Assembly: GCF_002733835.1 (NCBI RefSeq)
Contig: NZ_NVWY01000003.1
Coordinates: forward strand, 1-64,000
Direction: 5' to 3'
DNA from: Alcanivorax sp.
GTDB lineage: Bacteria > Pseudomonadota > Gammaproteobacteria > Pseudomonadales > Alcanivoracaceae
DNA: 64,000 bases
The position numbers and the translations under genes are program-made. Position 1 is the first letter of the stretch. Each line of letters opens with the position of its first letter. The notes below the pieces were generated by a model that saw only the letters and a list, made by a program, of their open reading frames with translations, had not been told where the DNA came from and made no database searches. Below, piece after piece: positions 45,128 to 54,120 of this stretch.

Positions 45128-45802
45128 ATGGCCATAACAGACTGGCCGACGGATGAGCGGCCGCGGGAGAAGTTGTTGGCGCGGGGTGCCGGGGCGCTCA
45201 GTGATGCAGAGCTGTTGGCGATTTTTCTGCGTACTGGCCAGCAGGGCATGACGGCGGTGGATCTGGCGCGACGGCAGCTGGCGGGCAGCGGCGGTTTGCG
45301 TGCCATGCTGGACCTGAGCCCGGAACGCATGGCGCATTTGCCGGGCATGGGGACCGCCCGGCGGGCGCTGTTGCTGGCGGCGCTGGAGTTGGGGCGGCGC
45401 TATCTGGCAGAACCCCTGGAACGGGGGCAGCCGCTGGATAACCCGGACAAGGCGGGGCAGTTACTCACGGCGCAACTGCGCGGATTGCCGTTCGAGGTGT
45501 TCGCCTGCCTGTTTCTGGATAACAAGCACCGGCTGATCGCCTTCGAAAAACTGTTTCAGGGCACCATTGACGCAGCGGCGGTCTACCCCCGGGAGGTGGT
45601 GCGCCGGGCCATGGAGCATAACGCCGCAGCGGTCATTCTGGCCCACAACCACCCGTCGGGCGTGGCCGAGCCCAGCCAGTCGGATCATGCTATTACGCGC
45701 CGGTTGGTGGAGGCGCTGGGGCTGGTTGAGGTCCGGGTACTCGATCATCTGGTGATTGGGGATGGTGGCTGGGTATCCCTGGCCTCCCGCGGAGCATTGT
45801 GA
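45128..45802 (+). CDS. radC: RadC family JAB-domain protein
   Basis: 224 residues from the ATG at 45128. The N-terminal helix-hairpin-helix part ([25 protein letters not shown]) and the C-terminal metalloprotease-like motif AHNHPSG...[11 protein letters not shown] (JAMM) are present. Despite the name, its role in DNA repair is not established. The genuine upstream spacer has been replaced by the heptad-flanked S23 gene, which may now be co-transcribed with radC. Confidence 0.92.
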   Translation: MAITDWPTDERPREKLLARGAGALSDAELLAIFLRTGQQGMTAVDLARRQLAGSGGLRAMLDLSPERMAHLPGMGTARRALLLAALELGRRYLAEPLERGQPLDNPDKAGQLLTAQLRGLPFEVFACLFLDNKHRLIAFEKLFQGTIDAAAVYPREVVRRAMEHNAAAVILAHNHPSGVAEPSQSDHAITRRLVEALGLVEVRVLDHLVIGDGGWVSLASRGAL

Positions 45803-45806
45803 AAAC

Positions 45807-45933
45807 CCCTGACGCTTGATGCCGGATGTCAGATGTAAAAAGAGCATGGTGAGTCTTTCTGGCATTTGGCGCTAGCTGGCGGCTAAAAGACGGCGCTTGG
45901 TTGGTGTCTGGCTTCAGGCGTTTGGCGTCCGGC
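45807..45933. repeat. inverted heptad-array element 6 (non-coding)
   Basis: Four 7-mers close to GYYNGAY (45807-45834) begin 4 bp after the radC stop. A 71-bp spacer follows, then four inverted 7-mers close to NTNNGGC (45906-45933). The rpmB promoter must lie downstream or within it. Confidence 0.8.
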
Positions 45934-46041
45934 TATCTTTTAATTCAAGATTTCGCTTGAAACTTGAGCGGTGGATTGGTATAAAACGCGCCTTTTCCGG
46001 GGCTCTACCGTCCCCCGCAAGAAGATTTACGGAGCAAGACA

Positions 46042-46278
46042 ATGTCCAAAGTTTGCCAGGTGACCGGTAAGCGCCCTGTAACGGGCAATCGCGTTTCCCA
46101 CTCGAACGTCAAGACCAAGCGTCGTTTCGAGCCGAACCTGCACCACCACCGTTTCTGGGTTGAGTCCGAGAAGCGTTTTGTGCGTCTGCGGGTCAGCTCT
46201 AAAGGTATGCGCATCATCGACAAGAAAGGTATCGACTCTGTACTGTCCGATATCCGTTCTCGCGGCGATCGCGTTTAA
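46042..46278 (+). CDS. rpmB: 50S ribosomal protein bL28
   Basis: 78 residues beginning [22 protein letters not shown], the diagnostic L28 start; [28 protein letters not shown] follows. GGAG precedes the ATG. It is a component of the large ribosomal subunit and forms an operon with rpmG. Confidence 0.98.
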   Translation: MSKVCQVTGKRPVTGNRVSHSNVKTKRRFEPNLHHHRFWVESEKRFVRLRVSSKGMRIIDKKGIDSVLSDIRSRGDRV

Positions 46279-46300
46279 GGCTAACAGAAGGAGTTAACCC

Positions 46301-46468
46301 ATGGCCGGTCCTATTCGTGAAAAAATCCGCCTGGTGTCCTCTGCTGGCACTGGTCATTTTTACACCACCACCAAGAACAAACGTCTCCATCCTGAAAAGA
46401 TGGAAACCAAGAAGTATGATCCGGTCGTGCGTAAGCATGTGGCCTACAAGGAAGCGAAGATCAAGTAA
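46301..46468 (+). CDS. rpmG: 50S ribosomal protein bL33
   Basis: 55 residues ([20 protein letters not shown]...) read directly from the sequence, with AGGAG before the ATG at 46301. It lacks the CxxC zinc pairs, as does E. coli L33. It follows rpmB by 22 bp and ends the operon at a strong terminator. Confidence 0.97.
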   Translation: MAGPIREKIRLVSSAGTGHFYTTTKNKRLHPEKMETKKYDPVVRKHVAYKEAKIK

Positions 46469-46507
46469 TGATCTTCTAGCTTGCCTGCCTGGCAGCGGAC
46501 ATAAAAG

Positions 46508-46532
46508 AACCCGGGATTTCCCGGGTTTTTTT
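46508..46532 (+). terminator. Rho-independent terminator of rpmB-rpmG
   Basis: AACCCGGGA and TCCCGGGTT pair around a 2-base loop and continue into seven T residues. The rest of the 46469-46823 gap is the AT-rich control region of the pilin gene; two CGTCAC words near 46637 and 46721 are the only other pattern noted. Confidence 0.9.
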
Positions 46533-46823
46533 ATGCCTGGCGAAAAGTGCCGCCCCATGTATATGGCGTTGCATATCAAATCTGCGCGGAAAAAAGCCGT
46601 CTGTCGTCTTTCCGGCCCCGAATAGAGGTTTGACCTACGTCACAAAACGGCGCCGGTGCTAGCGTTACAGGAACGGGATGTTTCGCAACAAAAGGCTACA
46701 CGCTCAGAGTTGTGAGGTCCGTCACGTTTGCATAGCATTGAACAAAATTTAATTCATATATGTGCATAAACGTTCACGTTTTATTCACATAACAATCTAC
46801 GCAGTAGATGCATGGAGAGCACT

Positions 46824-47057
46824 ATGGATATGTTGAGAACCCTTTTTGTTCGTCTTTTTACACAATTGCCTGGCCGGGCGCGGAATCAGCGTGGGGCGAG
46901 TGCGCTGGAATATATTGTATTGGTGGCGCTTATTGTCGTTATCGTTGTTGCAGGTATTTCTTTTGTGGATCAGGGCACGATAGATGCTATTTTTCAGCCA
47001 ATTGAGGATGCTTTCACCGGCGCGGGCGGTGGTGGCAGTGGTGGCAGTGGTACTTAA
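46824..47057 (+). CDS. flp: Flp-type IVb pilin
   Basis: 77 residues from the ATG at 46824 (GGAGAG four bases upstream; an ATG at 46812 is possible). The leader ends in NQRG, followed by ASALEY, the Flp processing site with the invariant Glu-Tyr. A hydrophobic helix of about 20 residues and a Gly/Ser-rich tail come next. It is the major subunit of the Tad pilus used for surface adhesion and biofilm. It is first in the Tad locus, with a long leader region that suggests separate, strong expression. Confidence 0.9.
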   Translation: MDMLRTLFVRLFTQLPGRARNQRGASALEYIVLVALIVVIVVAGISFVDQGTIDAIFQPIEDAFTGAGGGGSGGSGT

Positions 47058-47071
47058 AAAGGCGCTAGGCC

Positions 47072-47527
47072 ATGGTTGCCAAAAAAACCGAAAGGGGAGC
47101 GGTGGCTTTGGAGTTTTTGCTGCTGTTCCCTCTAATCTTTAGCCTGATCTACGCCGCCGGCGTCTACGGCGTCCTGTTCTCTTGGCAAGTGCGGATGCAG
47201 GTCGCCGTGGACCGCTCAACGGCAGCGGTAATGGCGCTGGATCGTAGCGCAACCGCTGACCCGCAAGTGGCTGCGGAAGCGTTGGCGGATGCAGCAATGG
47301 CCACGATGGATCTGGCGTTTCTGGGCACAGTCCCGACAAGCGCAGTCTGTTCGTTTGAGGCAGGCACGCCGGAGAGCATTGTTTGCACCTTGGGCGTGCC
47401 GATGGAAGGGGACTGTCCTGATGGCATGGCCACCGCCGGGGGGGATGCGCCCAGGCAATTGGGTTTCTTTAATGGGTTCCCGCCCCTGCCGGACTGTTTG
47501 ATGGCCGAAGCCCGGGTGACGTTCTAG
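47072..47527 (+). CDS. TadE-like pseudopilin
   Basis: 151 residues. The N-terminus ERGAVALEFLLLFPLIFSLIYAAGVYG is the TadE/TadG-type pseudopilin segment, with Gly followed by a hydrophobic helix carrying Glu at +5. The rest is a small exported domain with four cysteines, probably two disulphides. It lies 14 bp after the pilin gene. It is likely processed by a prepilin peptidase and needed for pilus assembly. Confidence 0.8.
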   Translation: MVAKKTERGAVALEFLLLFPLIFSLIYAAGVYGVLFSWQVRMQVAVDRSTAAVMALDRSATADPQVAAEALADAAMATMDLAFLGTVPTSAVCSFEAGTPESIVCTLGVPMEGDCPDGMATAGGDAPRQLGFFNGFPPLPDCLMAEARVTF

Positions 47528-47531
47528 TTTT

Positions 47532-47609
47532 GCTGTAGGAGCTCTCTGTGCCCTGCGGGTATTTGCAAGCGAATCTCGCACCGTTCGGCTGCAAGCAACC
47601 TCCTACAGC
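47532..47609. repeat. REP-pair (REPIN-like) element
   Basis: GCTGTAGGAG (47532-47541) and CTCCTACAGC (47600-47609) are perfect inverse copies enclosing GCAAGCGAA and GCTGCAAGC blocks. It sits inside the Tad locus, between the TadE-like gene and cpaB. The 47528-47728 gap has no gene. Confidence 0.7.
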
Positions 47610-47728
47610 CATTGAGAGGGCATTGCGTTTTCGTGAGAGATTCACGGAACCTGGCCATGTAAAAAGAACAAAACCTGCAGAGAGAAATACGCTGCGGGCT
47701 GCAACAACACCAAACCAAGGAGAGGTCC

Positions 47729-48625
47729 ATGGGGGCTCGTTGGCTCTACATGCTGCCGGCGCTAATTCTTAGCGTCGTGGCGGTCATTCTGGCGTTGATT
47801 GGTCTGGCCCGGGATCCGGCACCCCCGGAAGGGGGCGCATCGGGTATGGTGATGCAAGTCACCGAAGAACAGATCGAAGAGGCGCTCAAGCATTCCTACT
47901 GGGTGGCCACCCGTGAATTGAATATCGGTGACACCATCACCGAAGACGACTTTCGTAAAGTCGGGGTGTCAGTCCCGCTGGCAGCTGCGGTGGATGCCGA
48001 CACCGTGATCACGGACAAGTTGTTGCGACGCAATGTGCGCGAAGGCGAAATTCTTGCCAAATCCCATCTTGAAGCCAGCAACCGCCTTGCCCAGGCCGTG
48101 CCTGCCGGGTTTCGTGCCTTTGCCGTGGCGATTGATAACACCTCCGCCGTGGGCGGGCTGCTTGAGCCGGGTGACCTGGTGGATGTGCTGGCCCATTTCC
48201 GTAAAGGCCAGGACGAAGCGCCCACCGCCCTGATTCTGCTCAATGGTATCGAAGTGCTGGCGGTAAAAGGGCGTTTGCAGGATGCCCCCACCGAGGAAGG
48301 CGAGCAGCGTAGCCGTAACCGTAACAGCACCGCCGTGCTGGCCATTCCCCGTGAAGATTTGCCCCGTTTGCTACTGGCCGACAGCAATGGCGAGCTGCGC
48401 TTGGCTATGGCCGGCGAAGCCCGTGATCATGATGAAGCCGAGGGTGACGAGGAAGGCAGTGACAAGGTGGCGAAAAAAGAGCAAGACAAGGATGCCATCA
48501 GCCTCACTACCAAGCTCGACACTCTGTTCCCGCAGAAGCGTCAGCCGGTTCGGCGTGCCGCACCCAAAGGCGACAAAGTGGAAGTTTATGAAGGATCAAC
48601 ATCAAGGAGCACCTATGTACACTGA
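47729..48625 (+). CDS. cpaB: Flp pilus assembly protein CpaB/RcpC
   Basis: 298 residues. One N-terminal membrane helix (7-27) is followed by a SAF domain at about 55-120 (ATRELNIGDTITEDDFRKVGV) and a RcpC/CpaB domain (FRAFAVAIDNTSAVGGLLEPGDLVDVLA). The C-terminal 60 residues are highly charged. AGGAGAGG precedes the start. CpaB is a periplasmic partner of the secretin, with predicted carbohydrate-binding SAF folds. The last 11 bp overlap the secretin gene. Confidence 0.9.
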   Translation: MGARWLYMLPALILSVVAVILALIGLARDPAPPEGGASGMVMQVTEEQIEEALKHSYWVATRELNIGDTITEDDFRKVGVSVPLAAAVDADTVITDKLLRRNVREGEILAKSHLEASNRLAQAVPAGFRAFAVAIDNTSAVGGLLEPGDLVDVLAHFRKGQDEAPTALILLNGIEVLAVKGRLQDAPTEEGEQRSRNRNSTAVLAIPREDLPRLLLADSNGELRLAMAGEARDHDEAEGDEEGSDKVAKKEQDKDAISLTTKLDTLFPQKRQPVRRAAPKGDKVEVYEGSTSRSTYVH

Positions 48626-49841
48626 AGGAACGGAGTTGGTGTCGGCGGGTTTGGCAAAGCGAGCCAGGCACAAAGGCCGAGAGGCGTCAGGTTGGCAGCA
48701 GTTGATCCCCGGTTCCCTGGTGTTGTGGCTGGCGGTGGCGTTGTTGTCGCTGCTGACGGTTCCAATGCTGGCTGGTGCCGAAGAGTCCATGGAAAAAGTG
48801 CTGCGTATGGCGCCGGGAGACCAGCGCGTGCTGACGTTCCCTGGGCGGGTCACCAAGGTGGCAACGTCTGATCCAGACGTTGCAGCAGTGGCTGTCAGCG
48901 CGTCCAGCGAACTGCTGCTCACAGCCAAGACAGAGGGTGCGTCGGTGTTGTCGGTCTGGCTGAGTGGCATGGATCAGCCCATGCGCAGCACCGTAGTGAT
49001 CGCGGCGACGGCGGGGAACGCGTTGCCGTTTGGGACCCAGGTACAGACCGATATTCGCATTCTCGAAGTCAGCCGCAGTGAGCTGAATGCATTCGGTTTT
49101 GAATACTCGAACATCTTTGATGGTGGCAACACGGAGGCGGGTATCGTGTCTCCCGGTGGTGCGTCAGGCGTTGATGGATTCAATCTGTTCCGCTTTGGTA
49201 AAAATTCCACCACCATTATCAGTGCGCTGGAAAGTGGGGGCTTTGCCTACACGCTCGCGGAGCCTTCCCTGACCGCATTGAGTGGCCAGACTGCGTCTTT
49301 TCTTTCCGGGGGTGAATTCCCGGTGCCTACCCGTAGCAACAACGACAGTATCCAGATTGAGTTCAAGAACTTTGGGGTCGGTCTGGCCCTCACCCCCACG
49401 GTAATCGACGAGAACCAGATCATTCTCAAGGTGGCGCCGGAAGTGAGCGAGCTGGATTTTTCTTCCGGTGTGCAAACCGGGGGCGTGTCGGTCCCGGGCC
49501 TGCGCGTTCGCCGCTCGGAAACCACCGTCTCCATGGCGCCTGGTGAAACTTTCATTATTAGCGGCCTGGTTAGCCGTAATACGGTGAATAACAGTGACCG
49601 CATACCGGGGCTGGGCAACTTGCCGGTTCTCGGCGCGTTCTTCCGTTCCGGGCGAATTGAACGAGAAGACAAAGAGCTGGTGATGGTGGTGACGCCCCAT
49701 CTTGTGTCTCCCAAGTCTTCTACCATGCCACCGGGGACGCTGCCGGGCGCGGGATACCACGATAGCAGCACGGGGTGGCTGGACATGATGACCGAAACCC
49801 GCCGAGGTTCGCAGTCTGTCCGCCATGGGCTGAGCTGGTAG
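48615..49841 (+). CDS. cpaC: Tad secretin CpaC/RcpA
   Basis: 408 residues from the ATG at 48615 with AAGGAG upstream. The signal sequence is unusual: about 35 polar residues precede the hydrophobic core, which ends at LAGAEE. A pilus/BON-like N domain (RVLTFPGRVTKVATSDPDVAAV) and the secretin domain with the conserved IPGLGNLPVLGAFF near 335 follow. It forms the outer membrane channel for the Flp pilus. It overlaps cpaB, so they are translated together. Confidence 0.9.
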   Translation: MYTEGTELVSAGLAKRARHKGREASGWQQLIPGSLVLWLAVALLSLLTVPMLAGAEESMEKVLRMAPGDQRVLTFPGRVTKVATSDPDVAAVAVSASSELLLTAKTEGASVLSVWLSGMDQPMRSTVVIAATAGNALPFGTQVQTDIRILEVSRSELNAFGFEYSNIFDGGNTEAGIVSPGGASGVDGFNLFRFGKNSTTIISALESGGFAYTLAEPSLTALSGQTASFLSGGEFPVPTRSNNDSIQIEFKNFGVGLALTPTVIDENQIILKVAPEVSELDFSSGVQTGGVSVPGLRVRRSETTVSMAPGETFIISGLVSRNTVNNSDRIPGLGNLPVLGAFFRSGRIEREDKELVMVVTPHLVSPKSSTMPPGTLPGAGYHDSSTGWLDMMTETRRGSQSVRHGLSW

Positions 49842-49850
49842 GGGGCGGTC

Positions 49851-51008
49851 ATGATTGAAGAAAGTTTGCTGGCGGTAGTGGAAGAGTCGGGCACCGAGAC
49901 GTGGCTGGATCAAGCGTTACAGGATGTGGGGCGTCTGGAAAAGGTGAGCCGTGCGGACCTGGGGCGGGTGCTGCGTTTGCTGGAAGCTACCAGCGCCGGG
50001 GTGGCACTGGTGGAAGTGTCCGAGACTGATGCGGATCAGGCAATGGCGGTCATCACTGCGTTAAGCAATGCCCGGCCTTGGGTTACCGTGGTCGCTCTGT
50101 GTCGCCTGGTGGACCAGGACACCCTGCTGCAATGCATGCGTGCAGGCGCGCGTGATTGCGTGGTGGTCGGTAGTGATGCGGCGGAATTGCGTGACCGTCT
50201 TCGCCGCCATCAATTGGTTCGCCCTGCTCATTGGGAAGAGGAACTGCATTCCCAGCGGCGCAATCTTGTGCTGGTGGCGGGGGTGGATCGCCGCGTTGAT
50301 ACGGCATTTCTTACCCAGAACCTGGCGGCGGCGCTGTCAGAATCGAATGCGGCCAGCCGAATTCTGGCGATTGATGTGGCCAGCCGAAATGATCAGATTT
50401 TTCATCTGGATGGACACAATAGTTTTGATCTTGGCCAGCTTCTTTCCAGCCCGGATACGCTGGACCAGACATTGATTGATAATGCTCTGGAGGAGTTTCG
50501 TCCCGGTTTGCGCTTGTTGGCAGGCGGAGAAGGGGGGGATTTCCTCGGAGACCGAGGTGCGGATTTGTTTATTGCGCTTTCCCGGTTGATGAACATGTTC
50601 GACTTGATTGTGTTGAATGTGGGCAGCGAACAACACTCTGCCTGGGTGAAATCCATCGGGGTACATGTGAAGGATTTGCTGGTAGCGGCGAACCCGGAAG
50701 TCGTGCAATTGCGTTCTGTGCGAGAACATGTTGGCGATTGGCGTCCGCACCTGCCTTCAGGAAGCCATGTACACCTGGTTCTGGATGGCCACGAATCCGC
50801 GCTCCCTCCCAGCGTTGATGAAATCGCTGAAAGCACAGGGTTGGATGTGGCAGCAGCGTTGCCCATGGATTGGAAGAGTCGTCTGGAAGCGATCAACCTG
50901 GGGATGCCGATGCAGGAAAGTGCGGCAAAAAGCCCGTACAGCAAAAAAATTCGTGCATTGGCGGCGGCGTTGCTGGGTGTAGAACAGAAACAGAAAAAGC
51001 GGGCATGA
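49851..51008 (+). CDS. tadZ: Tad pilus localisation ATPase-like protein TadZ/CpaE
   Basis: 385 residues. The N-terminal 120 residues resemble an atypical receiver domain and the remainder a ParA/MinD-like fold (TadZ/CpaE). The P-loop position reads VAGVDRRVDTAF, without the usual Gly-rich Lys motif, so ATP hydrolysis is doubtful; degenerate Walker A motifs are known in TadZ. Later segments LAIDVASRNDQI and LIVLNVGS fit the ParA core strands. It should mark the pole or site of pilus assembly. A palindromic repeat follows before cpaF. Confidence 0.85.
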   Translation: MIEESLLAVVEESGTETWLDQALQDVGRLEKVSRADLGRVLRLLEATSAGVALVEVSETDADQAMAVITALSNARPWVTVVALCRLVDQDTLLQCMRAGARDCVVVGSDAAELRDRLRRHQLVRPAHWEEELHSQRRNLVLVAGVDRRVDTAFLTQNLAAALSESNAASRILAIDVASRNDQIFHLDGHNSFDLGQLLSSPDTLDQTLIDNALEEFRPGLRLLAGGEGGDFLGDRGADLFIALSRLMNMFDLIVLNVGSEQHSAWVKSIGVHVKDLLVAANPEVVQLRSVREHVGDWRPHLPSGSHVHLVLDGHESALPPSVDEIAESTGLDVAAALPMDWKSRLEAINLGMPMQESAAKSPYSKKIRALAAALLGVEQKQKKRA

Positions 51009-51032
51009 AAAACCGTTGAGCGCGAAAAATAG

Positions 51033-51118
51033 CGTAGGGCGGAAATTGGCGCTAGCCAATTTCCGCCGTGGCAGGGAAAAGGGCGGTAGCGATTTTCTAC
51101 GGAAATGCCCGCCCTACG
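51033..51118. repeat. nested palindromic intergenic element
   Basis: CGTAGGGCG at 51033 and CGCCCTACG at 51110 bracket an inner 13-bp perfect stem (GGCGGAAATTGGC / GCCAATTTCCGCC) with a 4-base loop. It looks like a REP-type or MITE-like repeat lodged in the Tad operon between tadZ and cpaF. Confidence 0.7.
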
Positions 51119-51139
51119 GGAAACCAGAAAGGACGCATT

Positions 51140-52312
51140 GTGGCCGGACGTATCGACGAAGAATATCAGCAGCTCAAGGCGCATACCCATCAGCGAGTAG
51201 TCGACAAGCTGGATGAAGATGGTATCGAGGTGGCGAAAAGTAATCGCAACCGTATCAATGATGCCATTACCCGTGCGGTGCATCAGCATATCGCCGAGCG
51301 GCGTATTCCCCTGTCTACGCAGGATTTGAGTCAGTTGGCCCGTGATATGATTGACGAGGTAACCGGTTTCGGGCCGCTGGAACCCCTGCTTCGTGATAGC
51401 CGCATCAATGATGTGTTGGTGAATGGTCCGGAAAACGTGTTCGTGGAAATCTCGGGTGTGTTGCAGAGGGCCCAGGCGCGTTTTGTCGATGATGCCCATG
51501 TGGTGAGGGTGATTCGCCGTATTCTGGCCCCGCTTGGCCGTCGCCTTGATGAGGCCAGCCCCATGGTGGATGCCCGCTTGCCGGACGGTTCCCGGGTCAA
51601 TGCCATTATTCCGCCGTTGGCACTGGATGGCCCTTCTATTTCTATTCGGAAATTCAACCGTCATCACCTGAGCGCGGAAGAGCTGATCCGCAGCGGCTCA
51701 ATGACCGAAGAATGTCTGCAGGTAATGATCAATGCGGTGCAGAGCCGCCGAAACATTCTGGTCAGCGGTGGCACAGGCACCGGTAAAACCACCATGCTGA
51801 ACCTGATCAGCCAGTATATTCCCGGTAACGAGCGGATTCTCACCATTGAGGATTCTGCGGAACTGGTCTTGAACCACCAACATGTGGTTAGGCTGGAAAC
51901 GCGGCCTGCCAATACCGAAGGGAAAGGGCGTATCTCCGCCAGAGAACTGGTGGTGAATGCGCTGCGTATGCGGCCTGACCGAATCATCCTGGGTGAGGTA
52001 CGGTCCAGCGAAATTATCGAATTATTGCAAGCCATGAACACCGGCCACGAAGGCTCAATGAGCACCATCCACGCCAACGGCACCCGGGATGCCCTGGTGC
52101 GTATTGAAACGCTGTTGGCGGTGAGTGGCTATGAAGCCAGTGAGCAGGCGATTGGCCGATTGATTGGCTCGGCACTGGACATGATTATTCAACTGGTTCG
52201 CTTGCCGGATGGCCGCCGGCAAGTGAGCGAAGTGGTTGCGCTGACGCCTACAGAGAATGAGGCGTATCACCTGGAATATCTGTACAGAAGCAAAGAGGGG
52301 GTGAGTGCGTAA
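51140..52312 (+). CDS. cpaF: Tad pilus assembly ATPase CpaF/TadA
   Basis: 390 residues from the GTG at 51140 (AGGA upstream); an earlier in-frame GTG lies inside the palindromic repeat. It is a secretion ATPase of the GspE/VirB11 superfamily: Walker A GGTGTGKTT near 235, Asp box ILTIEDSAEL, Walker B RIILGE and His box GHEGSMSTIHAN. A hexamer powers pilus extension and probably retraction. Its stop overlaps the TadB start. Confidence 0.94.
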   Translation: MAGRIDEEYQQLKAHTHQRVVDKLDEDGIEVAKSNRNRINDAITRAVHQHIAERRIPLSTQDLSQLARDMIDEVTGFGPLEPLLRDSRINDVLVNGPENVFVEISGVLQRAQARFVDDAHVVRVIRRILAPLGRRLDEASPMVDARLPDGSRVNAIIPPLALDGPSISIRKFNRHHLSAEELIRSGSMTEECLQVMINAVQSRRNILVSGGTGTGKTTMLNLISQYIPGNERILTIEDSAELVLNHQHVVRLETRPANTEGKGRISARELVVNALRMRPDRIILGEVRSSEIIELLQAMNTGHEGSMSTIHANGTRDALVRIETLLAVSGYEASEQAIGRLIGSALDMIIQLVRLPDGRRQVSEVVALTPTENEAYHLEYLYRSKEGVSA

Positions 52313-53235
52313 TGGACGCAGATACCCTGTTAACCGCAGCGCGAAACCTGGCCATTCTGGCCGTGTTGCTGCTGATTGGTCAGTGGTGGTTGTTGCGTGT
52401 GCGTGCTCGGCAAGCAGAAAAGCAACATGTGAATGCCCGGCTGAATCGTAAAGCGGTTGAGGTTTCGCCGGTGGAGCGGGATGTCAAATTGGTTGGTGGG
52501 CGCTTTGAGCGGTTGCAACTGAAAGCGGGTTTGGAGCTGGGCCAGTCTACTCTGCTGTTACTGGCGATTGGTGTGGTGGCGGCGGCCTTGCTGGTGCTGG
52601 TGCTGGTTGGCGTTTTGTTTGCCCTTTTGGTGCCGGCGGTGGCGGTGTTGCTGGCCGTGCTTTACTGGAATCTACGTTATCAGCGCCGCCGCCGTACGGT
52701 ATTTGAAAGCCTCCCAGGGGCCATCGATGATGTTATCCGGGGCGTGGACGCAGGACGATCATTGGAGCAAGCGTTGGTGGACTCTTTCAATGATGCTGCC
52801 CCAGTGTTCGAGCCGCTTGCCTTCCGCTTGCGCAGCGCGGTAGAGGCTGGGCGGGATTATACCTGGCTAATGGATGATTTCGCCAAGCTGTACAAGGTTC
52901 CGCCGCTGGTGTTCGTGGCTGTCGCGTTACGGACATCCGGCAGGTTTGGTAGCTCCATTCGCCCTGTTCTCAAGAAGGTTTCTCAGTCATTACGTTCCCA
53001 GCAGGAAATGCGCAGGGAGTTCATGGCGGCCACAGCGGAAACCCGTTTTACGGCGGTGGCTTTTGCCATCCTGCCTATGGGAATTGGTGCCGGATTGATT
53101 GCCATGAACGAGAGCTTCCGTGATGTTTTGCTGGGAACAGAGACTGGGCACAAGATGTTGGCGGTCTCTATTGGTCTGATCGTGGTGGGAACAATGATTA
53201 TTTTCCGCATGGTGCAGGGGGTGGGCCGTGGCTAG
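52312..53235 (+). CDS. tadB: Tad inner membrane platform protein TadB
   Basis: 307 residues with membrane helices near 10-28, 83-120 and two at the C-terminus (about 240-300). A T2SSF-type cytoplasmic domain contains FESLPGAIDDVIRGVDAGRSLEQALVD. It forms the inner membrane platform with TadC. It starts on the last base of cpaF and overlaps tadC. Confidence 0.88.
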   Translation: MDADTLLTAARNLAILAVLLLIGQWWLLRVRARQAEKQHVNARLNRKAVEVSPVERDVKLVGGRFERLQLKAGLELGQSTLLLLAIGVVAAALLVLVLVGVLFALLVPAVAVLLAVLYWNLRYQRRRRTVFESLPGAIDDVIRGVDAGRSLEQALVDSFNDAAPVFEPLAFRLRSAVEAGRDYTWLMDDFAKLYKVPPLVFVAVALRTSGRFGSSIRPVLKKVSQSLRSQQEMRREFMAATAETRFTAVAFAILPMGIGAGLIAMNESFRDVLLGTETGHKMLAVSIGLIVVGTMIIFRMVQGVGRG

Positions 53236-54094
53236 TTACCTGCTCGCCTTGTTGTTTGCTGTTGTCGCATGCTGGTTAGCGTTGGTGCAGGCAGGACGCT
53301 GGGAGCAGCGTCGCCGGGTATTGGAGCGTTTGAATCAGCGCGGCGCCAGCGCGGAACCCGAGGCTCGAAATGTGGTGATGGAGGGGATTTCATCACGACT
53401 TACTGCATCCCCCTTTATGCGCGATGACTATAAGGAAGTGTTTAAGGCGCTGAGAATAACGGGGCGGGAACCGGAAAAAATCCAAGGTATTTATCTGCTG
53501 GCATGCTGGCTACTCCCGGTCATGTTGCTATTGCTGGGGGCATTGTTGGCTGGCTTTCTGGGTGCGATGGCGTTGGGTGTCATCGGCTTTATCGGCTCCA
53601 GGCGCTATATCCGTAGTTTGGCAGGGAAAGCCTGTTATCAGCAAAATCTGGAAGCCATCGAGTTGGCACAGATGCTGGCCATGCTGCTGGAGGCGGGTCT
53701 AACCATTGAGCGGGGCTTCCGCGTTGCCGCGCTACAGGCAAGGCCGTTGATTCCAGGGCTGGCTTTTCGTCTGGACCGTTTCAATCGCCTGATGGAAAGT
53801 GGCGCGGATCGCAGCGCGGCGCTGGATGATATTGGCGAAGGGAAAGATATTCCTGTCCTTCATAGCCTGACCCGTTTGCTGAAACAGAGCGGGGCGTTGG
53901 GCGGTGCGATCACCGAAAGTATCGAGCAATTGATTAATGAGGCTTTGGATGTGGAAAGAAGCCGGGTGAAAGAGCAGGTGAACAGGGTTGGTGCAAAAAT
54001 GACAGTGATCATGATGGTATTCATGATGCCAGCGCTATTTATCATCATTGGTGGTCCAGCGGGGATCAATATTGTGCAGGCGTTAACTCGCTAG
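53228..54094 (+). CDS. tadC: Tad inner membrane platform protein TadC
   Basis: 288 residues from a GTG that overlaps the tadB stop by 8 bp. It has an N-terminal helix, a central pair of helices near 95-130 and the T2SSF domain ELAQMLAMLLEAGLTIERGFRVAA. The C-terminal helix MTVIMMVFMMPALFIIIGGPA follows. It is the partner of TadB. Confidence 0.88.
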   Translation: MASYLLALLFAVVACWLALVQAGRWEQRRRVLERLNQRGASAEPEARNVVMEGISSRLTASPFMRDDYKEVFKALRITGREPEKIQGIYLLACWLLPVMLLLLGALLAGFLGAMALGVIGFIGSRRYIRSLAGKACYQQNLEAIELAQMLAMLLEAGLTIERGFRVAALQARPLIPGLAFRLDRFNRLMESGADRSAALDDIGEGKDIPVLHSLTRLLKQSGALGGAITESIEQLINEALDVERSRVKEQVNRVGAKMTVIMMVFMMPALFIIIGGPAGINIVQALTR

Positions 54095-54120
54095 TTCGGG
54101 ATTGGAAGCAGGAGCAAGAC

